Of a stretch of DNA of 64,000 bases, positions 16,662 to 25,025 are shown piece after piece. The stretch comes from Hyphomicrobiales bacterium (GTDB lineage: Bacteria; Pseudomonadota; Alphaproteobacteria; Rhizobiales; Beijerinckiaceae). Numbering within the stretch: the first letter of the stretch is position 1; every line of letters starts with the position of its first letter. The position numbers and the translations under genes were made by a program. The notes under the pieces are model-generated. The model had not been told where the DNA came from, did no database searches, and was given only the letters and a program-made list of their open reading frames with translations. The stretch spans positions 3,061,001-3,125,000 of the forward strand of contig CAKNFJ010000001.1 of NCBI GenBank assembly GCA_930633495.1, read 5' to 3'.

Positions 16662-17324
16662 TCAGGCCGGCGTCAGGCCGAAGACCGCCTCGGACGTCTG
16701 GCCCTGTTCCAGGGCTGCCTGCCACTTCACCTCGAGGGCGAGTTTCGCTTCGGCATCCACTATCCGGTTGCGAATGGTGGCCGGCGTCAGGGCGACCAGC
16801 CCGTCATCATCGCCGATCAGCAGATCGCCGGGCGAGACGATGGTGCCACCGATCGTCACCGGACGGTTGATTTCGCCGCGCTCGGCCGAAGCGGGACCGC
16901 GCGGCGTAATGCTCCGCGAGAAGACCGAGAAGTCCCGCCAGCCGGCGAGGGTGCCGACATCCCGGATCGCGCCATCGCAGACGATGCCGACGGCGCCCTT
17001 GCGGCGGATATGGCCGCCGAGAATATCGCCGATCATCGCGGTCTCCGCGTGGCCGCCGGCGGCGATGACCAGCACGTCGCCCGGTCCGATGATATCCAGC
17101 GATCGGACGACCGAGCCGAAATCGGGCGGCTCGCAGAACACGGTCACGGCACGTCCGAACAGGTGCGGCTGCTGGCCGGGCGGCATCAGGGCGCGGATGG
17201 CAGGGTCGATCTGGTTGAGATTGCGACCGAGATCGACCGCCACCGCAACGGGGACCGCGCGCCAGCGCTCGATCTCGGCCGGGGTCAGGTCGCTCTTCGG
17301 GACGGGGTGGATGGTCACGGGCAT
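16662..17324 (-). CDS. RraA-like protein (4-hydroxy-4-methyl-2-oxoglutarate aldolase/dimethylmenaquinone methyltransferase family)
   Basis: A 220-residue protein with the family core GDVLVIAAGGHAETAMIG, GGHIRRKGAVGIVCDGAIRD and GTLAGW. The CDGAIRD stretch holds the Arg-Asp pair that binds substrate and divalent metal in the aldolase members of this family. Those act on 4-hydroxy-2-oxo acids; other members bind RNase E. Its position beside a hydratase that would yield such 2-oxo acids supports an aldolase or decarboxylase role here (inference). It is the distal gene of the minus-strand cluster. Confidence 0.83.
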   Translation of the reverse strand: MPVTIHPVPKSDLTPAEIERWRAVPVAVAVDLGRNLNQIDPAIRALMPPGQQPHLFGRAVTVFCEPPDFGSVVRSLDIIGPGDVLVIAAGGHAETAMIGDILGGHIRRKGAVGIVCDGAIRDVGTLAGWRDFSVFSRSITPRGPASAERGEINRPVTIGGTIVSPGDLLIGDDDGLVALTPATIRNRIVDAEAKLALEVKWQAALEQGQTSEAVFGLTPA

Positions 17325-17367
17325 GGTACAGTCCTCATCTGCTCGTCTCGGATGTCAGGGTTTCAGC

Positions 17368-18573
17368 TCAACCGCGGATCCGCGAGCCGAGATGGGCTTT
17401 CAGCACGTTGCCCAGCGCCGTGATGCCGGCGACCAGCCGCTCGTCCGTCTGCGTGGAGTAGCTCATCCGGGCATGGTTCGGCCGCTGCTCGACTGCGAAG
17501 AAGGTCGCGCCCGGAACATAGGCGACCCGGGCCTCCGGCAATGCGTGGTCGAGCATGAAGGCGGCGGCGTCGAAGCCTTCCGGGAAGGTCAGCCAGGTGA
17601 AGAGCCCGCCGCTCGCATCGGTGCTGCCGATCTCCTGCGGGAAGCTCTGCCGGATCGTGTCCAGCATCAGGTTCTTCTTGTGGCGATAGGCGCTGCGGAT
17701 CGTCGCGATATGCGCGTCGATGTCGTAATCCGCGAGGAAGCGCGAGGCCACCGCCATGTTGAGCGTGCTCGTCTGCGTGTCGGCCGCAAGCTTGAGCAGG
17801 CCAAGCTGCTCGATCAATTCGCTGGAGGCGACGGCCCAGCCGAGCCTGAGGCCGGGCGCCAGGATCTTCGAGAAGCTGCCGAGATAGATCACCCGGCCCT
17901 CGGTATCAAAGCTCTTGATTGGCGGGATGCGCTCGCCCTCGAAGCGGATCTCGCGATAGGGCGAATCCTCGAGGATGATCAGATCATGCGCGTTGGCGAT
18001 TTCTACCAGCCGCTTGCGCCGCGCGAGGCTCATCGTGACGCCGGTCGGGTTCTGGAAATCCGGAACCGTGTAGATGAACTTCGCTCCCGGATTGGCCTTC
18101 AGCGCCTCGTCAAGCGCCTCGACATCCATGCCGTCGTCATCCATGCCGACGGTGACATAGCGCGGCTCGCAGGGGTTGAAGGCGATCAGCGCACCGAGGA
18201 AGGTCGGGTCTTCGACGACGATGATGTCGTCCTTGTCGACCAGCATCCTGGCGACGAGATCGAGCCCCTGCTGGCCGCCCTGGAGGATGAGGACCTCGTC
18301 GGCAGTGCAGGGCACGCCGTCGCGCGTCATCCGCTCGGCAATCTGCCGGCGCAGCAGCGGCATGCCGTTCGAGACGGTGTATTGCAGGGCCTCCTGCCCG
18401 TTCTCGGCCAGCGTCTTGCGGTAGACTTCGTCCAGCCCCGCGATCGGGAACAGCGAGGCGTCGGGATAGCCGCCGCCGAAGGAAATCACGTTCGGGTCGG
18501 CGCCAAGGCGCAGGAGTTCGCGGATGGCGGAGGGTTTGACCCGGCTCATCCGGGCGGCGAGGCGATGCGCCAT
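17368..18573 (-). CDS. PLP-dependent aminotransferase class I/II
   Basis: A 401-residue fold-type I aminotransferase. The cofactor lysine is in YLGSFSKILAPGLRLGW, the substrate-side motif is YTVPDFQNPTG, and YDI/SPYREIRF and ILQGGQQGLDLVARM are as in the LysN/2-aminoadipate and MocR-like groups. It lacks an N-terminal DNA-binding domain, so it is an enzyme rather than a regulator. It probably removes the amino group of the compound imported by the neighbouring ABC system, feeding the hydratase and RraA-like enzymes (inference). Confidence 0.88.
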   Translation of the reverse strand: MAHRLAARMSRVKPSAIRELLRLGADPNVISFGGGYPDASLFPIAGLDEVYRKTLAENGQEALQYTVSNGMPLLRRQIAERMTRDGVPCTADEVLILQGGQQGLDLVARMLVDKDDIIVVEDPTFLGALIAFNPCEPRYVTVGMDDDGMDVEALDEALKANPGAKFIYTVPDFQNPTGVTMSLARRKRLVEIANAHDLIILEDSPYREIRFEGERIPPIKSFDTEGRVIYLGSFSKILAPGLRLGWAVASSELIEQLGLLKLAADTQTSTLNMAVASRFLADYDIDAHIATIRSAYRHKKNLMLDTIRQSFPQEIGSTDASGGLFTWLTFPEGFDAAAFMLDHALPEARVAYVPGATFFAVEQRPNHARMSYSTQTDERLVAGITALGNVLKAHLGSRIRG

Positions 18574-18591
18574 GGCTCTGGTCTCCTGCGC

Positions 18592-19383
18592 TCAGGCTGC
18601 CGCGGCAGTGACGTCGAGCTCGACGGCGCCGATGCCTTCGAGCTCGAAGCGGTAGGTTTCGCTTTCGGTCGGGAAACGCGTGGTGACGAGGCTGCCGGTC
18701 ATCACGATCTCGCCGGCGCGCAGCGTCTCGCCCTTCGCCGCCAGTGCGTTGGCCAGCCAGGCCAGCGGCGCAAAGGGATGGCCGAGAGCGTCGCGGCCAT
18801 GGCCGCGGCCGAGCTCGACGCCATTGCGAGTGGCCACGCCGGAAACGGCATCCAGCGCCGGCCAGTTGCTGCAGAACTCCGACAGCACCACGCCACCATT
18901 CCAGGAATTGTCGGCGACGAGCGAGAGCACGTCGAGCTCGGCATAATCCGCCGCCCGGTCGTCGACGATCTCGATGGCGGCGCAGACCCCGGCGACATGA
19001 GGCGCGATGCTCTCCGGCGTCCAGTCAGGTCCTCCGACGGGAAGATCGCTGCCCATTCGCACCGCGATTTCGAATTCGAGGCCCATGCGGCCGTAGTCGG
19101 CAATCGCGAGGCGTGCGCCGGAATGATGCAGCCGATCGGCCAGCACGACCCCGGCGATCGGGTGGCCGATGCCGCACATCGTCTGCATGCGCTGCGACGT
19201 TAGGCCGATCTTGTAGCCGATGGCAGCGCCGCAGCGCGGCTTCAGCAGCGAGACATAGCGCTCCTGCACCGCATAGGAATCGTCGAGCGAGGCGATGCCG
19301 TTCGCCGCGGCGAAGGGCCGGAATTGTTCGTTGCGGTCATGCTCGTCGATCAGCCTCGCGGCCAAGGCGTCCTTGTCGATCAT
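18592..19383 (-). CDS. 2-keto-4-pentenoate hydratase-like protein (FAH superfamily)
   Basis: A 263-residue protein with GYKIGLTSQRMQTM, the metal-binding acidic stretch MGLEFEIAVRMGSDLP and GHPFAPLAWLANALA, matching the MhpD/CatE-type hydratases that add water to 2-oxopent-4-enoate-type dienoic acids. The product class (4-hydroxy-2-oxo acid) is what an RraA-like aldolase would cleave, and that gene lies two positions downstream. The gene starts 59 bases after the end of the MocR regulator gene. Confidence 0.85.
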   Translation of the reverse strand: MIDKDALAARLIDEHDRNEQFRPFAAANGIASLDDSYAVQERYVSLLKPRCGAAIGYKIGLTSQRMQTMCGIGHPIAGVVLADRLHHSGARLAIADYGRMGLEFEIAVRMGSDLPVGGPDWTPESIAPHVAGVCAAIEIVDDRAADYAELDVLSLVADNSWNGGVVLSEFCSNWPALDAVSGVATRNGVELGRGHGRDALGHPFAPLAWLANALAAKGETLRAGEIVMTGSLVTTRFPTESETYRFELEGIGAVELDVTAAAA

Positions 19384-19442
19384 CCCATCCTCCTGTCCCG
19401 GTCCTGTTGGCGCCGGGTTGAAACGTCGTATTCCACGAAAGC

Positions 19443-20927
19443 TCAGGCTCCCGCCATGATCTCGGCGAAGCGCCGTACCGCCGGGACTATGCGTTCCGGC
19501 ACGGTATTGCCGAAGCCGAAGACGAAACCCGTCGCCGTGCGGTCCTGCAAGCGGTAGCGCGACAAGGCGGGCGCATCGATGCCGCGCTGGCGCGCCGCAT
19601 TGGTGATGGCTGCGTCATCCAGCGGCCCCAGCGCATGCGCCGTCAGATGCAATCCCGCTGTGACATCAGGGATGAGGAGCCGGTCGCCGAGAGCCTGCCG
19701 CAGCGCGTCGACCAGGATCGTCGCCCGCTCGCGATAGATGAGCCGCATGCGCCGGACATGCTGTGCGAGAACCCCACGCCCCATGATGTCGGCCACCATC
19801 TGCTGCAGTGGCGGCGGCAGATAGCAGGAAAAGACGAGCTTCGCGCGATAGAACAGCTCGACCAGATCGGGCGGCAGCACCAGATAGGTCAGGCCGAACG
19901 ACGGCGAGAAGATCCGGTTGATATTGCCGATGAAGATCACGCGCTGGTCGGTATCGAGCGAGAGCAGCGAGGGGAGCGGCTGGCGGTTGATGCCGATCGG
20001 GCTGCTGTAATCGTATTCGATCACCCAGGCATTGCGGACCCGGGCCCAGGCGAGCAGGGAGAGCCGGCGCTCCATCGACATGGTCGAGCCATAGGGAAAC
20101 TGGTTGGTCGGGGAGGCGATCACCATCCGGGCGGCGTCCGTCTCCGGCCCGAAGCTATCGACGCAAAGCCCCTCCTGATCGACGCGCTGCGGCAGGATGC
20201 GGGCACCGTTCGCCACCAGCGCGGCCACGCGTGTCGGATAGCCGGGGTCCTCGATGACGACGCCCTCGCCGGGGTCGAGCAGGAGCTGGGCGAGCAGGAT
20301 GAAGGCCTGCGTCGTGCTGGCGACGACGGCGATCTGCTCCGCCCGGCAAGGCACGCCTTCATATTCTCCGAGATATTTCGCGATCTGCTGGCGTAAGGCG
20401 GGCAGGCCCAGGCGCTCGCTGAAGTTGAACTGGGGCCAGGGTTCGGAGCCCCAGTATTCGGCGGTGCTGCGGCTGATGTCCCGGAACGGCAATTCGTCCA
20501 GCGCCGGTAGCAGCGGGCTGAGATCGTAGCCAAGCTCGCGTTCGCTCGGCAGTGCCAGCCCCATCAGGGCATTGCCGCGCGCGGCCAGAATGCGCGGCTG
20601 CCGAGGTGGTTGCGGAGCGGGCGACGGTTCGCCGATCCGGCGGTGCATGTCTTCGGGCAGGTCTTTTTCGATGTAAGTACCCGCGCCCGTTCGTCCGTGC
20701 GCATAGCCTTCGGTCTTCAGGCGATTATAGGCGAGCACGATCGTCGAGCGGGAGACGTTGAGCTCGCCCGCGAGCTTGCGCGAAGGCGGCAGACGCATAC
20801 CGCGAGGGATCGCGCCGGCGACGACCAGCGCCCGAAGCTGCCCGGCGATCTGGTCGAAGAGCGGCTCCGATCCGTCCGGCTCGACTGCAATCGTGTTCCA
20901 GAAGGGATAGTTGAAACTCGCGTTCAT
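19443..20927 (-). CDS. MocR-family transcriptional regulator (GntR wHTH plus aminotransferase-like domain)
   Basis: A 494-residue protein. Residues about 20-90 form a GntR-type winged helix (LPPSRKLAGELNVSRSTIVLAYNRL). Residues about 130-490 are a fold-type I aminotransferase-like domain, with ASTTQAFILLAQLLLDPGEGVVIEDPGYP, an ASPTNQFPYG substrate loop and FIGNINRIFSPSFGLTY. The residue where PLP lysine is expected reads N-R (NINRIFSP rather than SxxK), so covalent PLP binding is doubtful. It is divergent from the amino acid ABC genes and upstream of the catabolic genes, so it likely controls both. Confidence 0.88.
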   Translation of the reverse strand: MNASFNYPFWNTIAVEPDGSEPLFDQIAGQLRALVVAGAIPRGMRLPPSRKLAGELNVSRSTIVLAYNRLKTEGYAHGRTGAGTYIEKDLPEDMHRRIGEPSPAPQPPRQPRILAARGNALMGLALPSERELGYDLSPLLPALDELPFRDISRSTAEYWGSEPWPQFNFSERLGLPALRQQIAKYLGEYEGVPCRAEQIAVVASTTQAFILLAQLLLDPGEGVVIEDPGYPTRVAALVANGARILPQRVDQEGLCVDSFGPETDAARMVIASPTNQFPYGSTMSMERRLSLLAWARVRNAWVIEYDYSSPIGINRQPLPSLLSLDTDQRVIFIGNINRIFSPSFGLTYLVLPPDLVELFYRAKLVFSCYLPPPLQQMVADIMGRGVLAQHVRRMRLIYRERATILVDALRQALGDRLLIPDVTAGLHLTAHALGPLDDAAITNAARQRGIDAPALSRYRLQDRTATGFVFGFGNTVPERIVPAVRRFAEIMAGA

Positions 20928-21017
20928 ATCCTGTCGCTGGCGTGGTCGAGACGGGTTCGGTCCGCTGCTGCCGAGGATTCAGCGGCGGGCGGCGCCGGCG
21001 GTCAAGCACGACGCCAG

Positions 21018-21047
21018 ATTGGTATGGCATGCTCTAAAAAATTGGTA
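21018..21047. promoter_or_regulatory. Direct repeats, candidate MocR regulator binding site
   Basis: Two direct copies of ATTGGTA (21018-21024 and 21041-21047), 23 bases apart start to start, lie between the divergent MocR and ABC genes. MocR regulators bind direct repeats on one helix face; the complement of TGGTAT is ATACCA, the box known for GabR. The spacing is close to two helical turns. Confidence 0.5.
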
Positions 21048-21133
21048 CTTGAGGCTGTTTTTAGCCGTCGATACCGTCCCTGCCAATCGCGATCGGACAA
21101 AGCCGGTCATCCAGCGCAAGCGGAGGGGAAAAC

Positions 21134-21910
21134 GTGTCTCGACCCGAGGCGAAGACCGTCCTCACGGCGGACGAGATCCATAAGAGCTATGGCGACTTCC
21201 CGGTTCTCAAGGGCGTCAGCCTCACGGCCCGCGAGCGCGACGTCATCTGCATGATCGGGGCGAGCGGCTCGGGCAAGAGCACCTTCCTGCGCTGCATGAA
21301 CCTGCTCGAAACCCCTGAGTCCGGCACGATCCACTTCGAGGGCGAGCAGTTGAACCTCGGGCGCGGCGGCAACGGTGCCGCGGTGCTGGACGCCCGCCAG
21401 ATCAACCGGATCCGCAGCCGGATGGGTATGGTGTTCCAGAGCTTCAATCTCTGGAGCCACCTGACCGTCCTCGACAATGTGACGATCGCGCCGATCAAGG
21501 TTCTGGGCGTGCCCAAGGCGGAAGCGAAGGCGCGGGCCGAGGCTCTGCTCGCAAAGGTCGGCCTGTTCGACAAGCGTTTCCACTACCCCGCCCATATCTC
21601 CGGCGGCCAGCAGCAGCGCTGTGCCATCGCCCGCGCGCTGGCGATGGAGCCCAAGCTCCTGCTCTTCGACGAGCCGACCTCAGCCCTCGATCCCGAGCTG
21701 GTCGGCGAGGTGCTGAGCGTCATGCGCCAGCTCGCCGAGGAGGGGCGCACCATGATCGTCGTGACCCATGAAATGGGCTTCGCCCGCGAAGTCTCGAACG
21801 AGGTGCTCTTCCTTCACGAGGGGAAGATCGAAGAGCGCGACACGCCGGAGAATATCTTCGGCAATCCGGCGTCCGAGCGGTGCAGGCGCTTCCTGCAGCG
21901 GGTTCTGTGA
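21134..21910 (+). CDS. Polar amino acid ABC transporter, ATP-binding subunit (HisP-like)
   Basis: A 258-residue ATPase with Walker [20 protein letters not shown]-loop [17 protein letters not shown], signature [15 protein letters not shown], Walker [16 protein letters not shown] and the H-loop VVTHEM. The SFNLW and MNLLE variants are typical of the His/Lys/Arg/Glu uptake family. Translation starts at GTG 21134, preceded by GGAGGGG. It is the first gene of the plus-strand importer operon, followed within 11 bases by the binding protein. Confidence 0.92.
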   Translation: MSRPEAKTVLTADEIHKSYGDFPVLKGVSLTARERDVICMIGASGSGKSTFLRCMNLLETPESGTIHFEGEQLNLGRGGNGAAVLDARQINRIRSRMGMVFQSFNLWSHLTVLDNVTIAPIKVLGVPKAEAKARAEALLAKVGLFDKRFHYPAHISGGQQQRCAIARALAMEPKLLLFDEPTSALDPELVGEVLSVMRQLAEEGRTMIVVTHEMGFAREVSNEVLFLHEGKIEERDTPENIFGNPASERCRRFLQRVL

Positions 21911-21921
21911 GGAGAAGAACC

Positions 21922-22719
21922 ATGAAGAAGACGGCACTCACCCTTCTGTCCGGCGCGGCGCTGCTGCTGGCCGGCTCCGCCTTCGCCCGCGAGGTCAAGG
22001 TCGGGACCGAATGCACCAACCCGCCTTTCAACTACCGCACGGCGAGCGGAGAACTCGCCGGTTTCGACGTCGACATCGCCCGCGAGATCGGCAAGCGCTC
22101 CGGCTTCGAGCTCAGCTTCGTCTGCCAGTCGCTGGAGGGTGTCATCCCGGCGCTGACGGCCCGCAAGTTCGACCTCGTCCTCGCCAGCCTGTCGATCACC
22201 GAGGCGCGCCAGAAGAGCATCGACTTCAGCATCCCCTACCGCTCCTCGACCGGGCGCTTCGTCGGCCCGAACAGCTCCAAGCTCGAGCCGGTGACGGCCG
22301 ACGGCACGCCGAACCCCAAGGCGCTCGACGGCAAGGTCGTCGGGCTGATCCGCTCCAGCACCTATGATCGCTATTTCACCGAGCTGTTCCCCGGCGTGCA
22401 GATCTCGCGCTACGAGAACTACGAGACCCTGCTGCTCGACCTCGTCTCGGGCCGCGTCGACCTGATCATGGCCGGGCCGATCAAGATGGAAGGTTTCTTC
22501 GCCGAGCCGCAGGGCAAGGGCTTCAAATACATCGGCCCGGAACTGGAGAACATCAAGTATTTCGGGCCGGGCGTCGGCGTCGGGCTGCGCAAGAACGAGG
22601 CCGAGCTGCTGGGCAAGGTCAACGACGCGCTCAAGGGCATGTATGCCGACGGGACCTTCAAGACGATCAACCAGAAATACTGGAAGTTCACCGTCCTGCC
22701 CAGCGTCTGGAACGATTGA
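21922..22719 (+). CDS. Periplasmic amino acid-binding protein (family 3)
   Basis: A 265-residue protein with a signal peptide (MKKTALTLLSGAALLLAGSAFA), then VKVGTECTNPPFNYRTASGE, GFDVDIAREIGKR and SLSITEARQKSIDFSIPY, the family-3 polar amino acid binding fold. The ligand is probably a basic or zwitterionic amino acid or amino acid-like compound (HisJ/ArgT-like); I cannot say which. I use the ATG at 21922 because the GGAGAAG site precedes it and it gives a clean signal peptide. Confidence 0.92.
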   Translation: MKKTALTLLSGAALLLAGSAFAREVKVGTECTNPPFNYRTASGELAGFDVDIAREIGKRSGFELSFVCQSLEGVIPALTARKFDLVLASLSITEARQKSIDFSIPYRSSTGRFVGPNSSKLEPVTADGTPNPKALDGKVVGLIRSSTYDRYFTELFPGVQISRYENYETLLLDLVSGRVDLIMAGPIKMEGFFAEPQGKGFKYIGPELENIKYFGPGVGVGLRKNEAELLGKVNDALKGMYADGTFKTINQKYWKFTVLPSVWND

Positions 22720-22736
22720 GCCGGTCCGGTCGTGAG

Positions 22737-22768
22737 GCCATGGCCCGGCGCATGGCGCCGGCCATGGC
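22737..22768 (+). other. Stem-loop between binding protein and permease genes
   Basis: GCCATGGCCCGGCG (22737-22750) pairs with 22756-22768 with one bulged C and a CATGG loop. Such intercistronic hairpins commonly stabilise the binding-protein message so that it outnumbers the permeases. Confidence 0.5.
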
Positions 22769-22799
22769 GCGCGCCATCCTCCCCTGACGGGAACGAACG

Positions 22800-23498
22800 A
22801 TGACGGCAGACCTCTTTCAGGGCTGGGGCACCCAGCTCTTCTGGGGAACGATGGTCACGCTCAAGGTCGCGTTCCTGGCCTTGCTGGCGGGGCTCGCGAT
22901 CGGGCTCCTCGTCGCGCTCGCCAAGCTCTCCACGTCGCGGTTCTTGCGCGCCGCGGGCGATCTCTACACCACCTGCATCCGCGGCACGCCGGAGCTGCTG
23001 ATCATCCTGCTGGTCTATTTCGGCAGCACGGTCGCATTGTCGGCGGCCTTGCGCTGGATCGGCGGGCCGAACACCTATTTCGAGATGCCCGCGCTCGGCG
23101 CCGGCGTGCTGGCGCTGAGCCTGGTCTTCGGCGGTTATGCGGCCGAGATCTTCCGCGGCGCCTTCCTCGCCATTCCGCCCGGCCAGATCGAGGCGGCCAA
23201 GGCCTTCGGCATGTCGCCGCTGACATTGTTCATCCATATCCGCCTGCCGCTGATGTGGCGCTATACCTTGCCGGCGCTCGGCAACATCTGGATCTCGCTG
23301 ATCAAGAACACCTCCCTGATCTCGGTGGTCGGCCTGGAGGAGCTGATGCGCGTCAGCTACATCGCGACCTCGGTCACGCGCAGCCCGTTCCATTTCTACA
23401 TGCTCGCGGCGATCATCTATCTCCTGCTGACGATCGCCAATTCCCTCATCATCGAATGGCTCGAGACCCGCGCGAACCGCGGCGTCCGGAGGGTCTGA
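22800..23498 (+). CDS. Amino acid ABC transporter permease (HisQ/ArtQ-like)
   Basis: A 232-residue inner-membrane protein with about five hydrophobic helices. It contains the coupling EAA-type loop EAAKAFGMSPLTLFIHIRLPLMWRYTLPALGN and the family opening GTQLFWGTMVTLKVAFLALLAG with RGTPELLIILLVYFG. It pairs with the permease encoded at 23501 to form the channel of the importer. An AACGA-type spacer precedes the ATG; ribosome site weak. Confidence 0.9.
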   Translation: MTADLFQGWGTQLFWGTMVTLKVAFLALLAGLAIGLLVALAKLSTSRFLRAAGDLYTTCIRGTPELLIILLVYFGSTVALSAALRWIGGPNTYFEMPALGAGVLALSLVFGGYAAEIFRGAFLAIPPGQIEAAKAFGMSPLTLFIHIRLPLMWRYTLPALGNIWISLIKNTSLISVVGLEELMRVSYIATSVTRSPFHFYMLAAIIYLLLTIANSLIIEWLETRANRGVRRV

Positions 23499-23500
23499 TC

Positions 23501-24229
23501 ATGGACATGTCGCTCATGATCGAGAGCCTTCCGCGTCTGCTGGAAGGGGCGGTCCTCACCCTTAAGCTCCTGCTGCTGACGGAGCTCATCGGCTTCGTCT
23601 GCGCGCTGCCGCTCGGCATCCTCTATGCCAATGGCAGCCGTGCCGCCCGCGCGCCGATCTACGGCTTCGTCTATTTCTTCCGCGGCACGCCCCTGCTGGT
23701 CCAGATCTTCATCGTCTATTACGGCCTCGCCCAATTCGATTTCGTACGCCAGAGCTTCCTCTGGCCCTGGCTGCGCCAGCCTTTCGTCTGCGCGCTCATC
23801 GCCTGCGCGCTGCATTCTACCGCCTATACGGCGAACATCCTGCGCGGGGCGATTCAGGCCGTTCCCGCGGGCGAGGTCGAGGCGGCGCGCGCCTGCGGCA
23901 TGTCCGCCTTCCAGGTCCAACGCCTGATCGTGTTGCCGATCGCGTTCAGGCTCATGCTGCCCGCCTACAGCAATCAGGCGATCGGCATGCTGAAGGGCAC
24001 CTCGCTCGCCAGCACGATCACGCTGATGGAGCTGACCGGCGTCGCCAACACGATCGTCGCCAGCACCTTCTCCCCCTACGAGGTCTTCATCATGGCGGCG
24101 CTGATCTACCTCACGATCACGCTCGTGATCACGCGCTGCTTCAAATACCTCGAATACGCGCTCGGCAAGCACCAGCGCCCGCTCAAGAGCACCGCCGCGA
24201 TACCCGGACAGGTCCGTCATGCCGACTAG
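23501..24229 (+). CDS. Amino acid ABC transporter permease (HisM-like)
   Basis: A 242-residue permease with GAVLTLKLLLLTELIGFVCAL, FRGTPLLVQIFIVYYG and the EAA loop VEAARACGMSAFQVQRLIVLPIAFRLMLPAYSN (read in two parts: coupling helix then IVLPIA). It starts 2 bases after the HisQ-like gene, at ATG 23501 after a GGAGGG site. Its end overlaps the HisN-like gene by 11 bases, so the first phosphatase belongs to the same transcription unit. Confidence 0.9.
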   Translation: MDMSLMIESLPRLLEGAVLTLKLLLLTELIGFVCALPLGILYANGSRAARAPIYGFVYFFRGTPLLVQIFIVYYGLAQFDFVRQSFLWPWLRQPFVCALIACALHSTAYTANILRGAIQAVPAGEVEAARACGMSAFQVQRLIVLPIAFRLMLPAYSNQAIGMLKGTSLASTITLMELTGVANTIVASTFSPYEVFIMAALIYLTITLVITRCFKYLEYALGKHQRPLKSTAAIPGQVRHAD

Positions 24230-25025
24230 CGACATCAGAAATTTCATCGCCTTCGCCCAGGGGCTGGCTGATGCGAGCGGCGCGATCATTCGCGATGCAG
24301 CCCGCCGGAACAACGCCTTCGTCTCCAAGGGCGACGACAGCCCGGTCACCGAGATCGACCGTGGCGTCGAGACCGAACTGCGCCGCCGCATCGGCGAGGC
24401 CTTTCCGGAGCACGGTATCCAGGGTGAGGAATTCGGCGCGCAGGCGACCGATGCCGAGTATGTCTGGGTGCTCGACCCGATCGACGGCACCAAGGCCTTC
24501 GTCGCCGGCATCCCGGTTTTCGGCACGCTGATCGCGCTCACCCGGCGCGGCCTGCCCATCTTGGGCGTCATCGACCAGCCGATGACGCGCGAACGCTGGG
24601 TCGGCGCCGAGGGCTATCCGACGACCCTGAACGACATCCGCGTCGCTACATCCGGTCGAAAGCATCTTCCGGAATCCGTCCTCTCGACCAGCAATATCGA
24701 ACTCTACGATCCCGAGAGCCTGCCGGTCTTCCAGGCGCTGCGCTCGTCGGTGCATTGGTGCGTCTATGGCGGCAGCTGCTATTCCTATGGGCGGCTCGCC
24801 TCGGGCGGGATCGATATCGCGATCGACCGCTTCACCACCCCGCATGACATGCTCGCCCATGTCCCGGTCATCGCCAATGCCGGCGGCGTCATCACCGACT
24901 GGGACGGCGCCCCGCTGACGCTGCATTCAAGCGGTCATTGCCTGGCCGCGGCCAATCCCGAACTGCACCAGGCAGCGCTGTGCGTGATCGCAGCCCCGTG
25001 CGCCGGGATCATGCCGGCGGCATGA
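24219..25025 (+). CDS. Inositol monophosphatase family protein, HisN (histidinol-phosphatase)-like
   Basis: A 268-residue Mg2+-dependent phosphatase with metal motifs GIQGEEFG and WVLDPIDGTKAFVAG, and the C-terminal TPHDMLAHVPVIANAGGVITDW, where HisN-type enzymes have a KPYDxLALVP-like segment in place of WDxAAG. It hydrolyses a small phosphomonoester. Co-location with an amino acid importer suggests a phosphorylated amino acid or amino alcohol as substrate (inference); genuine histidinol-phosphatase activity is possible. Confidence 0.85.
   Translation: MPTSDIRNFIAFAQGLADASGAIIRDAARRNNAFVSKGDDSPVTEIDRGVETELRRRIGEAFPEHGIQGEEFGAQATDAEYVWVLDPIDGTKAFVAGIPVFGTLIALTRRGLPILGVIDQPMTRERWVGAEGYPTTLNDIRVATSGRKHLPESVLSTSNIELYDPESLPVFQALRSSVHWCVYGGSCYSYGRLASGGIDIAIDRFTTPHDMLAHVPVIANAGGVITDWDGAPLTLHSSGHCLAAANPELHQAALCVIAAPCAGIMPAA

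Noticed and set aside
15991..19203. Plus-strand open frame of over 1000 codons
   Set aside because: It crosses the end of the small glycosyltransferase gene and runs antisense through three convincing minus-strand enzymes; composition is typical of a shadow.
24938..25021. Longer start for the SuhB-like phosphatase
   Set aside because: The extra residues are Arg/Pro-rich shadow of the HisN-like gene; the coupled ATG at 25022 fits the family better.
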